Shown here one piece after another: positions 54,296 to 63,595 of a stretch of 64,000 nt of DNA. Each line of letters begins with the position of its first letter. Positions within the stretch are counted from its first letter, which is position 1. The stretch spans positions 1-64,000 of the forward strand of contig NZ_PQIG01000093.1 in the NCBI RefSeq assembly GCF_012349115.1, given 5' to 3'. Made by a program: the position numbers and the translations under genes. The notes under the pieces are model-generated. The model made no database searches, had not been told where the DNA came from, and saw only the letters and a list, made by a program, of their open reading frames with translations. This DNA comes from Rhizobium ruizarguesonis (GTDB lineage Bacteria > Pseudomonadota > Alphaproteobacteria > Rhizobiales > Rhizobiaceae).

Positions 54296-56278
54296 TCAGA
54301 CGGCCCAGCAGGAGCAGCCAAGGGCGCCAAAGAAGCCCTTCAGGTCGGCGATAGGCAGCTTCGATGTCCACGCACCGGCATGATCGTGGCCATGGACACT
54401 GCAATCGCTGGCGCAGCCGCAGGAGGCGATCGCCGTACGGCGCAGCGAGTGTCTGCCTGCACCGTCGGGCTCGCCCCAGGCGGCATAACCGCCGAACTTG
54501 CGAACCGGTGACCAGTCCGGCATGGCGGGCGGAATATCGCTCTGATCCAGAGTGGCAAAATTGTCGGCAGCGTAGACGATCTTGCCGCCCACCATGGTGA
54601 GTTCCGACGTCAGGAACGAGATCTCGTCCTCGGCGCAGGCGAAGAAGTCCTTGTCCGGGACAATCAAATCGGCAAACTGGCCCTTTTCGATGCGTCCCTT
54701 CTTGCCCTCCTCGTTGGAGAACCACGTGACCTTTTCGGTCCACATCCGCAGCGCCGTCTCACGGTCGAGACAATTGGCACGCGGGTAGAGCTGCATGCCG
54801 CCGACAGTCTTGCCGGTAACCATCCATGACAGCGAGACCCAGGGATTATAGGAGGCAACGCGGGTCGCATCCGTGCCGGCCGAGACGTTGACACCCTTGT
54901 CGAGCATGCGCCGGATCGGCGGGGTGGCTTCGGCGACACCATGGCCATAGCGCTCGACGAAATATTCGCCCTGATAGGCCATGCGATGCTGCGTGGCGAT
55001 GCCGCCGCCGAGTGCTGCGATGCGATCGATCGACCGATCGGAAATCGTCTCGGCATGATCGAAGAACCAGTTCAGGCCCTCGAGCGGGATATCCTTGTTG
55101 ACCTTCTCGAAAACGTCGAGAGAGCGGCTGATCGTTTCGTCATAGGTGGCGTGAAGACGCCACGGCCAGCGGTTTTCGGCCAGCACCCGAACGACGTCTT
55201 CCAGTTCGCCTTCCATTTCCGGCGGCATGTCCGGGCGGGGCTGGCGAAAATCCTCGAAGTCGGCGGCGGAAAACACCAGCATCTCGCCGGCGCCGTTGTG
55301 ACGGAAATAATCGTTGCCCTGTTTGTACTTCACAGACTGCGTCCAGTTGAGGAAGTCTTCCTTCTCGCCCTTCGGCTTCTGGGTGAAGAGATTGTAGGCA
55401 AGCCGGACGGTCAGCTGATGTTCGTCCGATAATTTTTGGATCACAGCATAGTCGTCCGGGTAATTCTGAAATCCGCCGCCGGCATCGATGACTCCGGTGA
55501 TGCCGAGCCGATTGAGCTCGCGCATGAAGTGACGGGTCGAATTGACCTGATAGTCGAAAGGAAGTTTCGGACCCTTGGCAAGCGTCGAATAGAGGATACC
55601 CGCATTCGGCTTCGCCAGCAGCAGGCCCGTCGGATTGCCGTTGGCGTCGTGCGTGATCTCGCCGCCGGGCGGGTTCGGCGTATCCTTGGTATAGCCGACG
55701 GCACGAAGGGCAGCACCGTTCAGCAAGGCCCGGTCGTAGAGATGCAGCAGGAAGACTGGCGTGTCGGGCGCGACGGCATTGATCTCCTCGATCGTCGGCA
55801 GGCGCTTTTCGGCGAACTGGTGCTCGGTGAAGCCACCGACGACGCGCACCCATTGCGGGGCGGGTGTGATGGCCACCTGCCGCTTGAGCATGTCCATCGC
55901 ATCGGCGAGCGACCGGACGCCGTCCCAGCGGAGCTCCATGTTGAAGTTGAGACCGCCCCGCACAACGTGAGTATGGTTGTCGATCAGACCAGGCAGTACA
56001 CGTTTGCCCTTGAGATCAATGATCTTTGTATCCGGTCCGGCGAGTGCCATGACGTCGCGGTCGGTACCCACGTCGGTGAATAGGCCGTCCTTGATGGCCA
56101 CTGCGGTGGCGTTCGGATTTGCGCGATCAAGCGTCGTGATCAATCCATTGTGAAGAACGATGTCTGCGTGCATGGAAGCGGCTCCGGTCTTGTTGGGATC
56201 GGCGGCATTGGCCGGTGAAAACAAGTTTGAAAAGGCGAGGCTCGATGCTGCCCCCAGGAATGTGCGGCGCGTCGTCAT
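54296..56278 (-). CDS. YtcJ-type metal-dependent amidohydrolase, Tat-exported
   Basis: 660 aa. The N-terminus MTTRRTFLGAASSLAFSNLF is a Tat signal (TRRTFLG). The amidohydrolase barrel shows GLIDNHTHVVRGG (metal His pair), FDHAETISDRSID, GIATQHRMAYQGEYF and NVSAGTDATRVASYNPW. The family (YtcJ) hydrolyses formamides or other amides in the periplasm. The C-terminus adds a Cys/His-rich tail (SCGCASDCSVHGHDH) and ends ALGCSCWAV. Start overlaps the XapX stop by one base. Confidence 0.88.
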   Translation of the reverse strand: MTTRRTFLGAASSLAFSNLFSPANAADPNKTGAASMHADIVLHNGLITTLDRANPNATAVAIKDGLFTDVGTDRDVMALAGPDTKIIDLKGKRVLPGLIDNHTHVVRGGLNFNMELRWDGVRSLADAMDMLKRQVAITPAPQWVRVVGGFTEHQFAEKRLPTIEEINAVAPDTPVFLLHLYDRALLNGAALRAVGYTKDTPNPPGGEITHDANGNPTGLLLAKPNAGILYSTLAKGPKLPFDYQVNSTRHFMRELNRLGITGVIDAGGGFQNYPDDYAVIQKLSDEHQLTVRLAYNLFTQKPKGEKEDFLNWTQSVKYKQGNDYFRHNGAGEMLVFSAADFEDFRQPRPDMPPEMEGELEDVVRVLAENRWPWRLHATYDETISRSLDVFEKVNKDIPLEGLNWFFDHAETISDRSIDRIAALGGGIATQHRMAYQGEYFVERYGHGVAEATPPIRRMLDKGVNVSAGTDATRVASYNPWVSLSWMVTGKTVGGMQLYPRANCLDRETALRMWTEKVTWFSNEEGKKGRIEKGQFADLIVPDKDFFACAEDEISFLTSELTMVGGKIVYAADNFATLDQSDIPPAMPDWSPVRKFGGYAAWGEPDGAGRHSLRRTAIASCGCASDCSVHGHDHAGAWTSKLPIADLKGFFGALGCSCWAV

Positions 56279-56568
56279 CAGCTTTTCCCCGATGTTGAAG
56301 CTTCATGGGGTGGGTTCACCGCCACCACGTTTTTCCCGCCCTTCGGGAGGTGACCGAACATGTGTGGCTTGATCTGATGAAGCCAGGAGACGGCGGCTGG
56401 CTCGCGAGCCCAAATGCTCTTTGCCAGTGGCACAAGCTGCTCGCCGACAAGAATGCCGAGCAGCCCGATGAGCGCGACGACAGGCGGGGCAGGCGAGCGG
56501 ACATTGAGCAGGCTGTAGATCACGCCCACCAGCAGGCCGGCAGCGAGTGAAAGAAGATAGAGTTTCAT
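56278..56568 (-). CDS. XapX-domain membrane protein (DUF1427)
   Basis: 96 aa. The XapX core, LSLAAGLLVGVIYSLLNVRS followed by PAPPVVALIGLLGILVGEQL, gives two membrane helices. The tail extends beyond the short domain by ~40 polar residues with HMFGHLPKGG. Function unknown, but XapX proteins sit beside amidohydrolase and YcaC genes in several proteobacteria. Overlaps the start of the amidohydrolase gene. Confidence 0.85.
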   Translation of the reverse strand: MKLYLLSLAAGLLVGVIYSLLNVRSPAPPVVALIGLLGILVGEQLVPLAKSIWAREPAAVSWLHQIKPHMFGHLPKGGKNVVAVNPPHEASTSGKS

Positions 56569-56635
56569 GGGGGAACCTCGCGTGGTGAAGGAAAATCACT
56601 CCGGCAGGACGCAGCCGGCCGGAGTGATTGACGGT

Positions 56636-57325
56636 TTACTTGGCAGGATTCGGGCCGATCCGCTTGCCGTGCTCGACGCGTTCGGCGCCGCCGTGGACAT
56701 GCGTAACAGCATAATCGATGCCCATGCCGTAAGCGCCGGAATGCTCCTTCACCAGCGACGTGACCGCGTCGTAGGTTTCCTTGCGGGCCCAGTCGCGCTG
56801 CCATTCGAGCAGGACCTGCTGCCAGGTGACAGGAACGACGCCGGCCTGCACCATGCGGTCCATCGCATATTTGTGCGCATCGACGGACGTGCCGCCGGAA
56901 GCATCCGCAACCATGTAGATTTCGTAGTCGGTATCGTTCATGCAGGAGAGCGCGAAGGTCGTGTTGCATACCTCCGTCCAGAGGCCGGCGACGACAATCT
57001 TCTTGCGGCCATCGGCAGCGTGCTTGGCAAGCGCGTCGCGGACGTTCTGGTCGTCCCAGGAATTCATCGACGTGCGCTCAAGGATATCGTTGTCCGGGAC
57101 GACAGCGAGCAGTTCCGGGAAAGTGTTGCCCGAAAAGCTGTCGGTCTCGACGGTGGTGATGGTGGTCGGGATGTTGAAGATCCTCGCCGCCTTGGCAAGA
57201 CCGACGACGTTGTTCTTCAAGACCTGGCGGTCGATCGACTGAACACCGAAGGCCATCTGCGGCTGCTGGTCGATGAAGATGATCTGACTGTTCTGCGGGG
57301 TGAGGACCTGAAGCTTGCTGGACAT
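56636..57325 (-). CDS. Isochorismatase-like hydrolase (YcaC type), copy 1
   Basis: 229 aa. Signature residues: IIFIDQQPQMAFG (Asp), AGLWTEVCNTTFAL (catalytic Cys), and VPVTWQQVLLEWQRDWARKE near the end. Longer C-terminal extension than copy 2 (HVHGGAERVEHGKRIGPNPAK end). Second gene of the operon, 95 bp after the VOC dioxygenase gene. Confidence 0.88.
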   Translation of the reverse strand: MSSKLQVLTPQNSQIIFIDQQPQMAFGVQSIDRQVLKNNVVGLAKAARIFNIPTTITTVETDSFSGNTFPELLAVVPDNDILERTSMNSWDDQNVRDALAKHAADGRKKIVVAGLWTEVCNTTFALSCMNDTDYEIYMVADASGGTSVDAHKYAMDRMVQAGVVPVTWQQVLLEWQRDWARKETYDAVTSLVKEHSGAYGMGIDYAVTHVHGGAERVEHGKRIGPNPAK

Positions 57326-57420
57326 CTCGTGTCTTCCTTTGACTAGGTTGAAGGTAGGTAATGAGGCAGGGAAGGCGGCACGTCTTGAAAGTTATGCCGC
57401 CTTATTGTTGGAAAGCGACG

Positions 57421-58353
57421 TCAGGCGGCGAGCGGTGTCAGCCCGGCTTCGATCTGGTCACGATAGGGCTCGTAGCGTGCCGGCAGCTTCAAAACCTCGC
57501 CGAGATGTGCCGTATCTTCGTCGCGGTCGAAACCGGGCTCGTTCGTGGCGATTTCGAACAGGACGCCGCCGGGTGTCCGGAAGTAGATGGCCCAGAAGTA
57601 GTCACGGTCGATGACAGGTGTTACCTGGTAGCCCGTATCCATCAGCGCCTTGCGGACTTCGAGCTGCTTTGCGCGGTTCTCGACGGCGAAAGCGATGTGA
57701 TGCACCGAACCTGCGCCCTGCCTTGCGAAAGGCGTTTTCGGAAGGACCTCGAGGTCGATCGTGTCCGCGCCATTGCCGCCGGGGATGATGAAGCGGGTGA
57801 CGTCACCATCCGTCTCAGTACGTTGGTAGCCCATGAAACCGAGCAGTTCGGACGTGGCAGCGGCGTCATGCAGGCGGAACTTGGCACCGGTGAAGCCGCG
57901 GATGCCGACGCTTTCGTCGATGCCGGCGCCATTCCAGGCCTTGCGGCCATCGGTTTCCGCTTCGACAAGCGCAAACCCTTCGCCGTCCGGCCCTTTGAAC
58001 AGGAGGCGCTCAGCACCGAAGGCAGTGTCGGTATGCAGGTTGCCGGCTCCCTTTGCCGACAGGCGATCCTGCCAGAAGGAGAGCGAGCCCTTAGGCACCG
58101 CGAATTGTGTTTCGCTGACTTCGCCGACGCCTGGGCGGCCGCGCATCACGTCGGGAAACGGGAAGTAGGTCATGACGGAGCCGGGGGTGCCGGCCTCATC
58201 ACCGTAGTAGAGGTGGTAGACGTTGGGGTCGTCGAAATTCACGGTCTTCTTCACGCGGCGCAGGCCAAGCGCATCCGTGAAGAACGCGTTGTTCTGGCGG
58301 GCATCCGATGCCATCGACGTGATGTGATGCAGTCCCTTGATATCCTTGATCAC
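57421..58353 (-). CDS. VOC-family ring-cleaving dioxygenase (MhqO/MhqA-like)
   Basis: 310 aa from GTG 58353, chosen because the predicted protein then opens with KDIKGLHHITSMASDARQNN, the family's standard beginning, and AAGGA precedes. Two VOC units: the first metal His is in GLHHITS, and a second HHIAFAVEN and GVLFEIATNEPGF supply the other ligands. MhqO-type enzymes act on hydroquinone-like aromatics. First gene of the six-gene operon and directly downstream of the predicted LysR operator. Confidence 0.88.
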   Translation of the reverse strand: MIKDIKGLHHITSMASDARQNNAFFTDALGLRRVKKTVNFDDPNVYHLYYGDEAGTPGSVMTYFPFPDVMRGRPGVGEVSETQFAVPKGSLSFWQDRLSAKGAGNLHTDTAFGAERLLFKGPDGEGFALVEAETDGRKAWNGAGIDESVGIRGFTGAKFRLHDAAATSELLGFMGYQRTETDGDVTRFIIPGGNGADTIDLEVLPKTPFARQGAGSVHHIAFAVENRAKQLEVRKALMDTGYQVTPVIDRDYFWAIYFRTPGGVLFEIATNEPGFDRDEDTAHLGEVLKLPARYEPYRDQIEAGLTPLAA

Positions 58354-58426
58354 GATGGTGTCCTTCCGTGGCTGCGTTGGTTTGTCTGGTCTGATTGAAA
58401 AGCTACGCCCGTTGATCAGTGGCCGG

Positions 58427-58456
58427 AATTGCAATAATAATTGTCAGTGAATTGCC
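58427..58456. promoter_or_regulatory. Predicted LysR-type operator, copy 2
   Basis: AATTGCAATAATA-N8-TGAATTGCC with dyad GCAAT-N15-ATTGC, in the divergent spacer: 73 bp before the VOC gene and 16 bp before the LysR gene. It matches the copy at 52846-52875. Confidence 0.75.
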
Positions 58457-58472
58457 ATGGATGAAATAATCG

Positions 58473-59372
58473 ATGAACGACTACAAGCTGCTTCGAACCT
58501 TTCTGCTGGCCGCCGAGAAGCGGAACTTCGCGCAGGTCGCGCGCGAGCTCGACATGACCCCGGCAGCCGTCACGCGGGCGATCGCGGCGCTGGAAGAAGA
58601 CCTTGGCGTGCAGCTCTTCGTACGGACGACGCGCCAGGTGTCGCTGACAACCGACGGCGCGATCTTCGCTGCCCAGATCCAGCCGGCGGTGCAGGCGCTC
58701 GACAACGCGCGCAAGGATGTGATGAATACCCACAAGGCGGATCACGGCCGTCTGCGGATCAGCGCGCCGACCTGGTTCGGCCAGCAGGCTCTGCCGCCAA
58801 TCCTGTCTGCATTCAAGGAACGCTATCCGAAGATCAGCTTCGAGATATCGCTCGCGGATGGGCTCGTGAATATTATCGACGATGACTATGATCTGGCGAT
58901 CCGCATTTCCGCGGCACCGTCGGACAAGTTCACGATCTGGCGCAAGATCAGCGTCGTTCGCCGGATCCTCGTCGCAGCGCCCGGCAGCCGGTTTTGCGAC
59001 ATGGAGCATCCGAATGAACTCATTCCCGACGATTGCCTTGCCTATAGCGGCGAGAGCAAGCGGGAGGCCTGGACCCTGTCGGACGGCAGCGGCAGTACCA
59101 CGATTTCTGCGGGCCGCGCATTCAGCGCCAATAGCGGGGAGGTCCTGGCAAGCATGGCTGCCGATGGAAGCGGAGTCGCCATGCTGCCCAAGTTCCATGT
59201 GGCCGAGTATCTGCGCACCGGACGGCTGGTCCACGTCCTCAAAGACTGGTCGCCGCCGGACTTGTGGCTGACCCTGTACTACCCCCCGTACCAGGCACTT
59301 CCGCCGCGCATCGCCTCATTCTCGAAGTTCTTCGAACAACAGATTCCGGCGTTTATATCGGCGATCGAATGA
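58473..59372 (+). CDS. LysR-family regulator
   Basis: 299 aa. N-terminal winged helix (FLLAAEKRNFAQVARELDMT; AVTRAIAALEEDLGVQLFVR) and a two-lobe effector domain (GRLRISAPTWFGQQALPPIL). Divergent from the VOC/YcaC/amidohydrolase operon with an operator in between that also overlaps its own promoter, so autoregulation is expected. Inducer unknown; an aromatic or electrophile would fit the target genes. Confidence 0.92.
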   Translation: MNDYKLLRTFLLAAEKRNFAQVARELDMTPAAVTRAIAALEEDLGVQLFVRTTRQVSLTTDGAIFAAQIQPAVQALDNARKDVMNTHKADHGRLRISAPTWFGQQALPPILSAFKERYPKISFEISLADGLVNIIDDDYDLAIRISAAPSDKFTIWRKISVVRRILVAAPGSRFCDMEHPNELIPDDCLAYSGESKREAWTLSDGSGSTTISAGRAFSANSGEVLASMAADGSGVAMLPKFHVAEYLRTGRLVHVLKDWSPPDLWLTLYYPPYQALPPRIASFSKFFEQQIPAFISAIE

Positions 59373-59848
59373 ACGTCGAAGGAGTGTGGTGCCGCTGCTC
59401 TTTAAGAATTTCCGAAAAGGATATGACAGCACCACGGGTGCCAACTTTTCGACAGCAAACACATTTTCCTATTATCGCGGAAAACGCTATCTGCCGTTGG
59501 TTCTGCAGGTATTCTGGAACTGGGAGGACGTCGATCCCGCGAACGAAGTAAGCCACCACTTGTCGCTCGGCCAGCGCGTGACCTGTAGTGCGGCGCCCGC
59601 GGGTCGTCCGTTTGGTCGTCCACCGCGCCAAGTCCCTAGGGGGTGGTCGGCCAGCGCGGAAAGCCTGGACCCGGCAGTTGACCAGCAGGAACCAACGGCT
59701 TCAGAAATCTGCCCCCTCAAAATGTCTGCGATAGGCGAAAGGGCAGGAGCAACGACCCGACCGGTCGGCCTCGGTCGTCGCGCGTACAGCCCGTGACGGG
59801 GATCGACGCATCCCCGACCACCACCTCAGATGGTGACCTGAGCTTCAA
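59373..59848. other. Gap without a supported gene
   Basis: About 475 bp. Minus-strand frames contain GGRPNGRPAGAALQVTRWPS, which looks like decayed coding sequence, but no family or intact frame could be established. Confidence 0.4.
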
Positions 59849-60283
59849 TCAGCCAAAGAACGCACGAAGCTGAGCGAAAAACCCGTCTGGTTTGCAACCT
59901 GCCATCTTTCGCAAACGGCGAGCGACTGTTGCCGCGCTGACGCGTTCACCAAAATGGCAGAAGCAGACAAGACCATGCAATTCCTCGTCGCTGAGGTCGA
60001 AGAACCGTATGGCTTCTCCGTAGCTATCGCTTTCCATTCCTGCCGCCCGCAGCATGGGATCAGCGAATGCAACAGAGATCGGTGTGCCGTCATCCCTAAG
60101 AGCAAGCCGATCTGCAATCGGCCGATATTCGGTTTCGTGAAGCGTCTTGAGATGCGGTCTGGGGCTGCGCTCAAGACATTCGGCCCACCGTTCAAGCCGT
60201 TCGCGCCGCGTCATTTCAAGGCGCTTGCAGGTCGTGCTGACGTTGGCGATGGTTTTCAACTGGTCGAGTGCGTACTGTTCCAT
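59849..60283 (-). CDS. Conserved-looking cytoplasmic hypothetical protein
   Basis: 144 aa. An N-terminal basic helical part (RLEMTRRERLERWAECLERS) and a later region with CFCHFGERVSAATVARRLRK. Two adjacent cysteines and a His give a possible metal site, but no domain is recognised. Stand-alone. Confidence 0.65.
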   Translation of the reverse strand: MEQYALDQLKTIANVSTTCKRLEMTRRERLERWAECLERSPRPHLKTLHETEYRPIADRLALRDDGTPISVAFADPMLRAAGMESDSYGEAIRFFDLSDEELHGLVCFCHFGERVSAATVARRLRKMAGCKPDGFFAQLRAFFG

Positions 60284-60453
60284 TTCGGCCTCCTATCTCC
60301 GGAAAAATAGATGGTCCGCTCCCAAAAACAGCGTCTCTCAGGTCGCAGCCGATGTCCAATCACGATTGGAAACGGCATCTCGTTGACGTTTCCGTAATCA
60401 CTGGAGGCGCCTTTGCTTGCTGACGAGCTCTTTTCCCATAGGGTTTCTGCGCC

Positions 60454-61383
60454 ATGTCATACCAAGGCAACCAGACAGGGTTCGGTATGGACGAGATATT
60501 CGAACATCTTCTGAACCTTTCGGCACGCACCCAAACGCTGATTGCGGTCTACGATAGTCATGACCGGCTGCAATACGCCAACAGCGCCTTTCGTTCGGTC
60601 TATTTCATCGAACCGGATGAGTCTCCCCTCTGGCCGGATCTCATGCGGCGCAATTTCGAGCTGCGGCGAGGCACGGTTATTCAAACGAGCAATTTCGACG
60701 AATGGCTGCGGTCGACACAGTCGCGCCGTGGCAAGATTGGCTATCGTGCTTTCGAGACGGACCTGCACGATGGCCGATGGTTTTGGATGACCGAGGCGGT
60801 CCAGACAAACGGTTGGATGTTGTGCATTGCGAGCGAGATCACCAGTTTGCGAGCGCGTGGCAGGATCGTCCGGCAAGATCGCGATCAGGCAATCAAGGCG
60901 TCTTACACCGACGAGCTCACGGGTGTCGCCAACCGCCGCTTTGTGATGGCACGGGTCGACGACATGCTGGCGGCCGCCCAGCATGGAAGCAATGGCTGCC
61001 TTGTCGTGTTCGACATCGACAATTTCAAACACATCAACGATCGGCTCGGTCATCAGGCCGGAGATGTCGTCCTGCGCGATTTTGCGCATCGCATTCATCA
61101 GAATGTTCGCCGCAACGATTGTTTTGGGCGGGTCGGCGGAGAAGAGTTCGTTCTGGTGATGCCGTCAACTGGGCCGGAAGACGCCATTGCCATGGTCGAG
61201 TGCATGCTGACGGTGATCCGCTTCTCCCGGCCCCTGCCTGAATCACCCGACTTCAGCTACACCTGTTCTGCCGGCATCGCCGCTTGTGCCCCGTCAGACA
61301 GCGCCTCGGACCTTTATCGACGCGCCGATCAAGCACTCTATGCTGCCAAGTTAAGCGGCCGGGACAGGGTGCGCGCAGCCTAG
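60454..61383 (+). CDS. PAS-GGDEF diguanylate cyclase
   Basis: 309 aa. An N-terminal PAS-like sensor (about residues 20-130; VYDSHDRLQYANSAFRSVYF) precedes a GGDEF domain with intact VGGEEF and DIDNFKHINDRLGH. Cytoplasmic, no membrane segment. Should synthesise c-di-GMP. ATG 60454 used; ATG 60487 is possible. A 7-bp dyad (GGAAACG-N12-CGTTTCC) lies about 60 bp upstream. Confidence 0.9.
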   Translation: MSYQGNQTGFGMDEIFEHLLNLSARTQTLIAVYDSHDRLQYANSAFRSVYFIEPDESPLWPDLMRRNFELRRGTVIQTSNFDEWLRSTQSRRGKIGYRAFETDLHDGRWFWMTEAVQTNGWMLCIASEITSLRARGRIVRQDRDQAIKASYTDELTGVANRRFVMARVDDMLAAAQHGSNGCLVVFDIDNFKHINDRLGHQAGDVVLRDFAHRIHQNVRRNDCFGRVGGEEFVLVMPSTGPEDAIAMVECMLTVIRFSRPLPESPDFSYTCSAGIAACAPSDSASDLYRRADQALYAAKLSGRDRVRAA

Positions 61384-61458
61384 TCGCGCAACAGTCGTGG
61401 CGGACGGAAATCTGGACCTGTTCGCTGTGGCAGGAACCAATGTTATTGGGCCAAATTC

Positions 61459-61764
61459 TTAAATCCCTGACCCGTACAGCTCCTGGTCATCGTCGCCTTC
61501 CCAAGGGGAGGGCATCGAGGCGCGATTGAGGTTGGCTGAGGGCATGGGCATCCAACACTTCAATTCTGGCTCGGCATATTCGATGATGTGCCCGGGCGAG
61601 GAATCAGAGGCACGCCAGCTTTCTGCACCAAACTGATCGCCATTCGACCAATATGCTAGGTCGACTTCTGCTGGCCCCTGTTCGGATGGGCGTATCGTGA
61701 CGAGGATCCGGCTACCGTCTCTCGGTGCACTTGCCATGTCGCGCCACCGGTCTGTGTCGTCCAT
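61459..61764 (-). CDS. DUF551-like small protein
   Basis: 101 aa from ATG 61764 with AGGAGG upstream. Opens WRDMASAPRDGSRILVTI, then YWSNGDQFGAESWRASDS and a WMPMP block, the pattern of short proteins grouped near DUF551. Such proteins are frequent in phage and accessory DNA. Function unknown. Confidence 0.65.
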   Translation of the reverse strand: MDDTDRWRDMASAPRDGSRILVTIRPSEQGPAEVDLAYWSNGDQFGAESWRASDSSPGHIIEYAEPELKCWMPMPSANLNRASMPSPWEGDDDQELYGSGI

Positions 61765-61933
61765 CGTTTTTCCTCCTGCCTCGCTGCAGGTTGCGAGTGT
61801 CGCCTCGCCATCGGAAGCGGTCAACTCAAACTTCGCAGAACCACAAAAGAGAGGAAGGACGTGAGGCAATCCTTATCCGGGGAAATCGTCGTTCTCGTCT
61901 GGATGGGACTTGCGCGGCAGGCGCGCCTCGGTC

Positions 61934-62707
61934 TTACGCGACGGACCATCCACCGTCCACCAGCAGGTTCGCGCCAGTGATCAGGCTCGCGGCCGGCGAT
62001 GCAAGGAAGACTACGGCACCCACCACATCATCGGTTTCACCGATCCGGCCGAGTGGAATGTGACCGAGCGTCGCTTTACGATTGTCGGCATCGGATAGAA
62101 ACGGTGCTGTACCATCGGTGTGGATGAACGTCGGCGATACGGTGTTTACAGTGACATTATAGCGTGCCCATTCGGCCGCAAGGCAGCGCGTGAGGTGATT
62201 AATTGCCGCCTTGCTCATGCAATAGATTGCCTCGCCGCGCAGTGCCACGGTGCCGGCCTGCGAGCTGATGTTGATGATCCGGCCCCCATTGCGCTTGATC
62301 ATGTGCCGCCCGACTGCCTGCGTCATCAGAAAGGTGCCCTTGATGTTGACATCGAGTATCTCGTCAAGGTCCTTCTCCTCGACGAGTTCCGCGAGATTGC
62401 CCGGAGCCACGCCGACGTTGTTGACGAGGACGTCGATCCGACCGAATTTAGTAAGCGCTGCGTCGACGGCTTGTGCGATATGGGCCTTATTGGGAATGTC
62501 CAGTTCGACAGGCAGAACTTTTCGTCCCGTGCCCTCGAGTTCGGCAACCAGACCTGCCGACGCCGCGACATTGCGGACCCCCAAAACAATATCGGAGCCT
62601 GCTCTGGCACAGGCAAGTGCGCAAGCTCGACCGATGCCACGGCTCGCTCCCGTCACCAAAGTCACCTTGCCCTCAAGGCTGAAGTCCGGCGCATTCTTCT
62701 GCATCAT
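61934..62707 (-). CDS. Short-chain dehydrogenase/reductase
   Basis: 257 aa from ATG 62707 (GAGGGAGG upstream). NAD(P) loop VTGASRGIG, NNVGV, catalytic Ser in NISSQAG and YCMSK, and the C-terminus ANLLVDGGWSVA. All catalytic residues present. Substrate unknown; resembles 3-oxoacyl-ACP reductase/glucose dehydrogenase-type SDRs. No evident operon partner. Confidence 0.88.
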   Translation of the reverse strand: MMQKNAPDFSLEGKVTLVTGASRGIGRACALACARAGSDIVLGVRNVAASAGLVAELEGTGRKVLPVELDIPNKAHIAQAVDAALTKFGRIDVLVNNVGVAPGNLAELVEEKDLDEILDVNIKGTFLMTQAVGRHMIKRNGGRIINISSQAGTVALRGEAIYCMSKAAINHLTRCLAAEWARYNVTVNTVSPTFIHTDGTAPFLSDADNRKATLGHIPLGRIGETDDVVGAVVFLASPAASLITGANLLVDGGWSVA

Positions 62708-62823
62708 GATACCTCCCTCGATGAAGCTCATTTATGGCAGCGTCGGCGTGCGGATGCCAGATGTTCTGCCCAAGCTGAGGAGCGTCCCCTTGATCAATGG
62801 CCGATCCCCAACGTGGGACGCTC

Positions 62824-63453
62824 TTACCGGAGCAGCCCATCGCGGCGAAACTCTTCCCACCCGGAGAGGTCGACGGAGGCATCGTTGGGGCCTGACGATG
62901 ATGCAATCTTGCTGCCGCCACTCTTCAGCGACCGCGTTAGCTTCGCCTTGTAGGCGGCCCGTCGCCGATTCTCCGCAGCCGCTGCAGCATCCTCTTCACG
63001 CCAGTCTTCGACAACGCCCCGATCGAGCAGGTGTTCGACCATGCGCGGGTCGAAGACGTGGAAGGTAATCTTTCGCGCGCGACCGCGCAGTTTCACTGTG
63101 CGCGTCCCTGCACTTGGCAGGCGGCCGTCCTTGAGCCAGCGATGACGCTCGGTCGTCGTGATCGAAAGTATGTCCTGGATTTCGCGCGGGATCACCGGGA
63201 GGGTTTGGATGTTCTCCAGCGCCTCGGCGACAACGGCCGACGCGGCATGGAATTCGGCTTTCGAACCGGCCGGCATCGCCAAAGCAAGTTCACCTGCATC
63301 GATGTCGAGCGACTTCTTCGTCGCCGATGGAAGCCGCGTGCGAATTTCGAGGAGTATGCCTTTAGCGCGGACTGTCGATCCCAGCGTAGCCGCTGTTGGC
63401 AGCGCCCACGTCTTCAGCAGCTCGACATCGTTCTTTTCTTCCTTCGGCATCAT
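62824..63453 (-). CDS. Hypothetical protein with predicted DNA-binding helix region
   Basis: 209 aa, soluble. The middle region, IPREIQDILSITTTERHRWL followed by RARKITFHVFDPRMVEHLLD, looks like a helix-turn-helix or winged fold, and a basic helical tail follows (AAENRRRAAYKAKLTRSLKS). No family named. Upstream of the SDR with a 116-bp gap. A DNA-binding role is inference. Confidence 0.6.
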   Translation of the reverse strand: MMPKEEKNDVELLKTWALPTAATLGSTVRAKGILLEIRTRLPSATKKSLDIDAGELALAMPAGSKAEFHAASAVVAEALENIQTLPVIPREIQDILSITTTERHRWLKDGRLPSAGTRTVKLRGRARKITFHVFDPRMVEHLLDRGVVEDWREEDAAAAAENRRRAAYKAKLTRSLKSGGSKIASSSGPNDASVDLSGWEEFRRDGLLR

Positions 63454-63562
63454 TGAGTTAGATGGGCAGGCGATCCTGCCTCTTCAACAGGAACGAGTCG
63501 GGACAAGCGTCGGGGGATGAAGACTGCGTGGCGCCGAACGCTTCATCCGAAGTCATGGCAAT

Positions 63563-63595
63563 AAAAAAGGCCGGGGCGAAATCGCACCGACCTTT
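63563..63595 (-). terminator. Intrinsic terminator (minus strand)
   Basis: On the minus strand, a GC-rich imperfect stem of about 14 bp with a short loop is followed by six T's. It should end minus-strand transcripts entering from the right edge. Confidence 0.65.
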
